Of a stretch of DNA of 64,000 nucleotides, positions 61,139-64,000 are shown piece after piece. Position numbers and translations under genes: made by a program. The stretch is from NCBI RefSeq assembly GCF_014287355.1, contig NZ_JACOPE010000001.1:1240001-1304000 (forward strand), given 5' to 3'. The DNA is from Ruminococcus hominis. GTDB lineage: Bacteria > Bacillota > Clostridia > Lachnospirales > Lachnospiraceae. The notes beneath the pieces were generated by a model. It saw only the letters and a program-made list of their open reading frames with translations, was not told where the DNA came from and ran no database searches. The first letter of the stretch is position 1, and every line of letters begins with the position of its first letter.

Positions 61139-61618
61139 ATGATTATTAGAAAAGCGAAAGAAAAAGATATTCCGAGAATTTTAGAGTTATTAGAGCAAGT
61201 GTTACAAATTCATGCAGATATAAGGCCTGATATTTTTATTCCGGGCACGACCAAATATACGATAGACGAATTGAGAGAGCTTTTGAAACATAAAGAAAAG
61301 CCAATATATGTTGCGGTGGATGAGGATGATGTTTGTGTAGGATATGCATTTTGTCAATTACAAGAGCAACCTTTTTCAAACAACATGGTTCCGTTTAAGA
61401 CGTTTTTTATTGATGATCTTTGTGTCAGTCAAGAGGTTCGAGGTCAGCATGTTGGCGAAAGTCTGTTTGAATATGTAAAAAATGAAGCGAAACAGATAGG
61501 GTGCTATGAAGTGACATTGAATGTATGGGCAGGAAATACTCCAGCAGAGAAATTTTATGAAAAAATGGGAATGCGAACGAAAGAAAGACAAATGGAATAT
61601 ATATTAGTAGAAAAATAA
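61139..61618 (+). CDS. GNAT family N-acetyltransferase
   Basis: 159 residues from ATG 61139 (GATGGAGG upstream). The N-terminus IIRKAKEKDIPRILELLEQV and the acetyl-CoA loop VSQEVRGQHVGESLFEYVKN (about 99-118; R/Q-x-x-G-x-G/A pattern) are typical, followed by NVWAGNTPAEKFYEKMGM. The acceptor is unknown. It is followed by the SOS promoter region of the next gene. Confidence 0.9.
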   Translation: MIIRKAKEKDIPRILELLEQVLQIHADIRPDIFIPGTTKYTIDELRELLKHKEKPIYVAVDEDDVCVGYAFCQLQEQPFSNNMVPFKTFFIDDLCVSQEVRGQHVGESLFEYVKNEAKQIGCYEVTLNVWAGNTPAEKFYEKMGMRTKERQMEYILVEK

Positions 61619-61679
61619 TATGCAGAAATAGAAAACATGGAAATAAGACTATTACGATATTTTTTCGAATGATCATATA

Positions 61680-61693
61680 CAAACATTTGTTCG
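61680..61693 (+). promoter_or_regulatory. LexA (SOS) box 1
   Basis: CAAAC-ATTT-GTTCG matches the Gram-positive LexA consensus CGAAC-N4-GTTYG with one change. It lies just upstream of the -35 element of the repair operon. Confidence 0.75.
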
Positions 61694-61701
61694 AAAAACA
61701 C

Positions 61702-61730
61702 TTGCATTACCGAACGAATGTTTGTATAAT
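61702..61730 (+). promoter_or_regulatory. Promoter of the SOS repair operon
   Basis: TTGCAT (61702-61707), a 17-base spacer and TATAAT (61725-61730). The spacer contains LexA box 2. Transcription should start near 61737, the A of the probable start codon, so the message is probably leaderless. Confidence 0.8.
61711..61724 (+). promoter_or_regulatory. LexA (SOS) box 2
   Basis: CGAAC-GAAT-GTTTG, an excellent match to CGAAC-N4-GTTYG, fills the spacer between -35 and -10, where bound LexA blocks RNA polymerase. Confidence 0.88.
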
Positions 61731-61736
61731 GAAAAT

Positions 61737-63266
61737 ATGAATACAGATATTAGGAATAGTAATTATACAACACAAGAAAAGCTGCAGATTCTTGCTGACG
61801 CAGCAAAATATGATGTGGCATGTACATCAAGCGGGTCAAGCCGGCGGGGAAAGAAAGGAGAGCTCGGCAATGCAGAGGCATGCGGCATTTGTCATAGTTT
61901 TGCGGCAGATGGCAGATGTATCTCCTTGCTTAAGATTTTAATGACGAACCATTGTGCTTATGATTGCAAGTATTGTATTAATCGCAAGAGCAATGATGTA
62001 AAGCGGGCTACTTTTACTCCGGAAGAAATCTGTGACTTAACAGTAGAGTTTTATAAGCGTAATTATATCGAGGGTCTGTTTTTAAGTTCCGGAATCTTAA
62101 AGAATCCGACTTATACGATGGAGAAGATGTGCGAGACGTTATTGTTGCTTCGGACGAAATATCATTTCAATGGTTATATTCATATCAAGACGATTCCGGG
62201 AGCTTCGGACGAGTTACTTGCAGCAGCAGGTTATCTTGCAGATCGTATTAGTGTCAATCTTGAATTACCAACGGAAGAAGGATTGCATATGTTGGCTCCG
62301 AATAAGACCATGAAGAACATTCTGAATCCTATGGGGAAGGTGCAGAGTACGATTGCATCTCATAGAATGGCAATTGGAAAGTCAGCTTATATGGAGCGAA
62401 GTGGTGGGAATAAGTTTTTGAATGCAGGTATTTTTTCTAATGCTTCGAAAAAGCATTTTTCTGAGTGCTTGAATGCTCAGAAGAATGATACAGCAATTTC
62501 TCAAGATTCTCAGATGAATCGATTAGAGTCTTATAAAAGATATACCTCACTGGATCATGCACTGACATGGGAGAATGCGAATCAATTGGCACCGCGTGAC
62601 ATGTCGCAATTGAAGCGCAGTTTCGCTCCAGCCGGACAGAGCACGCAGATGATCATTGGTGCGACAGGTGAGAGTGACTATACGTTGTTGCAGACGACTC
62701 AGGCATTGTATCAGGGGTTTGATTTGAAACGTGTCTTTTATTCAGCATACATTCCTTTGAACGAAGACAAGGTATTGCCGGAGATCGGAACGCCACCACC
62801 GCTTTTACGTGAGCACAGATTATATCAGGCTGATTGGCTGCTTCGATTTTATGGGTTTCAGGCAGGAGAATTATTGTCTTTAGAGCAGCCGAATTTCAAT
62901 GAAATGATTGATCCGAAGTGCGATTGGGCATTGCGCCATTTAGAGCAGTTTCCGGTAGAAGTAGAAAAAGCAAATTATGCTACACTGCTTCGTGTTCCGG
63001 GAATCGGGCCTAAATCAGCGAGTCGTATCACCTATGCAAGGCGCTATGGCAGACTTGATTATGATAGTCTAAAGAAGATGGGAGTAGTATTAAAGCGTGC
63101 ACATTATTTCATCACGTGTGGTGGGAAACAGTTGTATCATACTCCTATTGAGGCATCTTATATTACGCGTCAACTAATTAATGTAGACAAGAAGGATATA
63201 TGGAACACACAACATGTGAATGAGTCGTTTACTCAGATGACGTTGACAGATTTTGGAGTATGCTAA
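61737..63266 (+). CDS. Radical SAM protein, putative DNA modification/repair (TIGR03916 type)
   Basis: 509 residues from ATG 61737; an in-frame TTG at 61722 overlaps the -10 and is unlikely. The start QEKLQILADAAKYDVACTSS and the cluster CAYDCKYCINRKSN (CX3CX2C) identify the family annotated as putative DNA modification/repair radical SAM protein. The C-terminal third (about 410-480, LLRVPGIGPKSASRITYARR) is a helix-hairpin-helix DNA-binding motif. The gene has two LexA boxes and is coupled to the next gene (TAATG), the usual TIGR03915 partner. No RBS precedes the ATG. The lesion repaired is not known. Confidence 0.88.
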   Translation: MNTDIRNSNYTTQEKLQILADAAKYDVACTSSGSSRRGKKGELGNAEACGICHSFAADGRCISLLKILMTNHCAYDCKYCINRKSNDVKRATFTPEEICDLTVEFYKRNYIEGLFLSSGILKNPTYTMEKMCETLLLLRTKYHFNGYIHIKTIPGASDELLAAAGYLADRISVNLELPTEEGLHMLAPNKTMKNILNPMGKVQSTIASHRMAIGKSAYMERSGGNKFLNAGIFSNASKKHFSECLNAQKNDTAISQDSQMNRLESYKRYTSLDHALTWENANQLAPRDMSQLKRSFAPAGQSTQMIIGATGESDYTLLQTTQALYQGFDLKRVFYSAYIPLNEDKVLPEIGTPPPLLREHRLYQADWLLRFYGFQAGELLSLEQPNFNEMIDPKCDWALRHLEQFPVEVEKANYATLLRVPGIGPKSASRITYARRYGRLDYDSLKKMGVVLKRAHYFITCGGKQLYHTPIEASYITRQLINVDKKDIWNTQHVNESFTQMTLTDFGVC

Positions 63267-64000
63267 TGAAGATTTTTACTTGTAAAGACCGTTTGGAAGA
63301 TATCATGACCTGTATCTATGATGCTTGGTCTGAAGCCTTGCGGATTGGCCATGACCAAATACAATTAAAGAAAGAACCAGTATTTCAACAAACGATATTT
63401 GATGAATATATTCATATAGACCAAGATCTTTCCAAAGCAGAAAAGGTAATTCGTTCGATTCGGAGAGAGATTTCGGATGAGGCATATCTGAATATCTATC
63501 TGGCGACTTTGTCTGTTGAGGAAGATGCACTGCAGGCAATTTATAATTTCCTTCGTGTCGGATTCAAAACTGGAGAGAGTGTACTACAGCAATATGCGAA
63601 TCCGTATGTGATGCGGATACTGGAATTGCGTCGTAAAGTGTCCAATGAGAGCCATCATTTTAGAGAGTTTGCACGATTTGAGCGGTTGAACTCAAGCAAT
63701 GTTTATGTCAGTCATCTAGAGCCGAAAAGTGATGTCATTATGCTGGTAGGCAGACATTTTGCAAATCGTATGCCTTCAGAGCATTGGATGATTATAGACG
63801 ATAATCGCAAAACGGCCTGTGTTCATTCAAAAGACGGAGAGAACTACCTGCGATATCTGACAGATGAAGAATTTCAGACATTGAGAAAGACAGAAGATTA
63901 CGAGGATGAGTATACAGATATGTGGAAGACCTTCTTTCAAGCGATTGCGATAGATGAACGAAAGAATTATGTATGTCAGCGTAATTTATTTCCGTTGTGG
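63266..64000 (+). CDS. TIGR03915 (DUF4130) family DNA metabolism protein, runs off window
   Basis: The frame opens at ATG 63266, one base overlapping the previous stop, and is still open at 64000 (245 residues visible). MKIFTCKDRLEDIMTCIYDA at the start, then SNESHHFREFARFERL and MPSEHWMIIDDNRKTACVHS match the family that always accompanies the preceding radical SAM protein. Some members are fused to uracil-DNA glycosylase-like domains, which would lie beyond the window. It would be SOS-induced together with its partner. Confidence 0.88.
   Translation, partial: MKIFTCKDRLEDIMTCIYDAWSEALRIGHDQIQLKKEPVFQQTIFDEYIHIDQDLSKAEKVIRSIRREISDEAYLNIYLATLSVEEDALQAIYNFLRVGFKTGESVLQQYANPYVMRILELRRKVSNESHHFREFARFERLNSSNVYVSHLEPKSDVIMLVGRHFANRMPSEHWMIIDDNRKTACVHSKDGENYLRYLTDEEFQTLRKTEDYEDEYTDMWKTFFQAIAIDERKNYVCQRNLFPLW

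Overview
This is a low-GC Gram-positive chromosome segment. Purine-rich ribosome binding sites, many TTGACA/TATAAT promoters, LexA boxes of the CGAAC-N4-GTTYG type and the gene families present (C-GCAxxG-C-C protein, YibE/F pair, parvulin without signal peptide, TIGR03915/radical SAM repair pair) all point to a gut Lachnospiraceae. A 7beta-hydroxysteroid dehydrogenase with the Collinsella/[Ruminococcus] type sequence supports a bile-exposed host-gut lifestyle; the genus is inference. No rRNA, tRNA or CRISPR array was seen.

Layout. 1-10.6 kb: a CHASE-domain sensor cut by the window edge with a decayed histidine-kinase end behind it, a MATE exporter, an oleate hydratase, a sodium:neurotransmitter-type symporter, a secreted nuclease with a partner gene, a dehydrogenase divergent from a PucR-type regulator, and a truncated membrane-protein gene. 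10.6-18.4 kb: an Rpn nuclease gene lying between two copies of a 31-bp hairpin, a parvulin isomerase, then a four-gene iron- or heme-type uptake locus (large surface protein, lipoprotein, FecCD permease, extended ATPase). 18.4-28.4 kb: a second MATE exporter, a nuclease remnant, a flavodoxin, the 7beta-HSDH, ThrH, the YibE/F pair, asparaginase, an oxidoreductase and MetY. 28.4-42.2 kb: AroB/AroF, LrgAB, a CLC-F-like antiporter and the housekeeping run pyrH-frr-uppS-cdsA-dxr-rseP, followed by mntP, rlmD, a DUF364 protein and a zinc alcohol dehydrogenase.

42.2-53.6 kb is the main accessory island: a type I restriction-modification locus with hsdM, two hsdS genes in the same orientation, a DUF3990 protein plus partner, a tyrosine recombinase, a winged-helix/nuclease-like accessory gene, hsdR, a small protein and a DUF89 protein. 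The two hsdS genes share two exact 32-bp direct repeats, one covering the start and RBS and one in the central conserved segment, so recombination could swap specificity halves and excise the 3.14-kb cassette between them.

53.6-64 kb: a flavin-reductase stub runs into fluC. A leader with promoter and intrinsic terminator (probable preQ1 riboswitch) precedes queD-queE-queC-queF. Next come a flavodoxin, hcp with its ferredoxin-like partner divergent from a Crp/Fnr regulator, an HD protein and a GNAT. The window ends in an SOS-controlled radical SAM/TIGR03915 DNA-repair pair whose first mRNA looks leaderless.

The strongest leads are the direct-repeat hsdS cassette with an embedded ADP-ribosyltransferase-like pair, the 7beta-HSDH, the hairpin-flanked Rpn gene with a possible RBS-occluding leader switch, the surface protein carrying a half substrate-binding lobe, and the SOS/leaderless repair operon.
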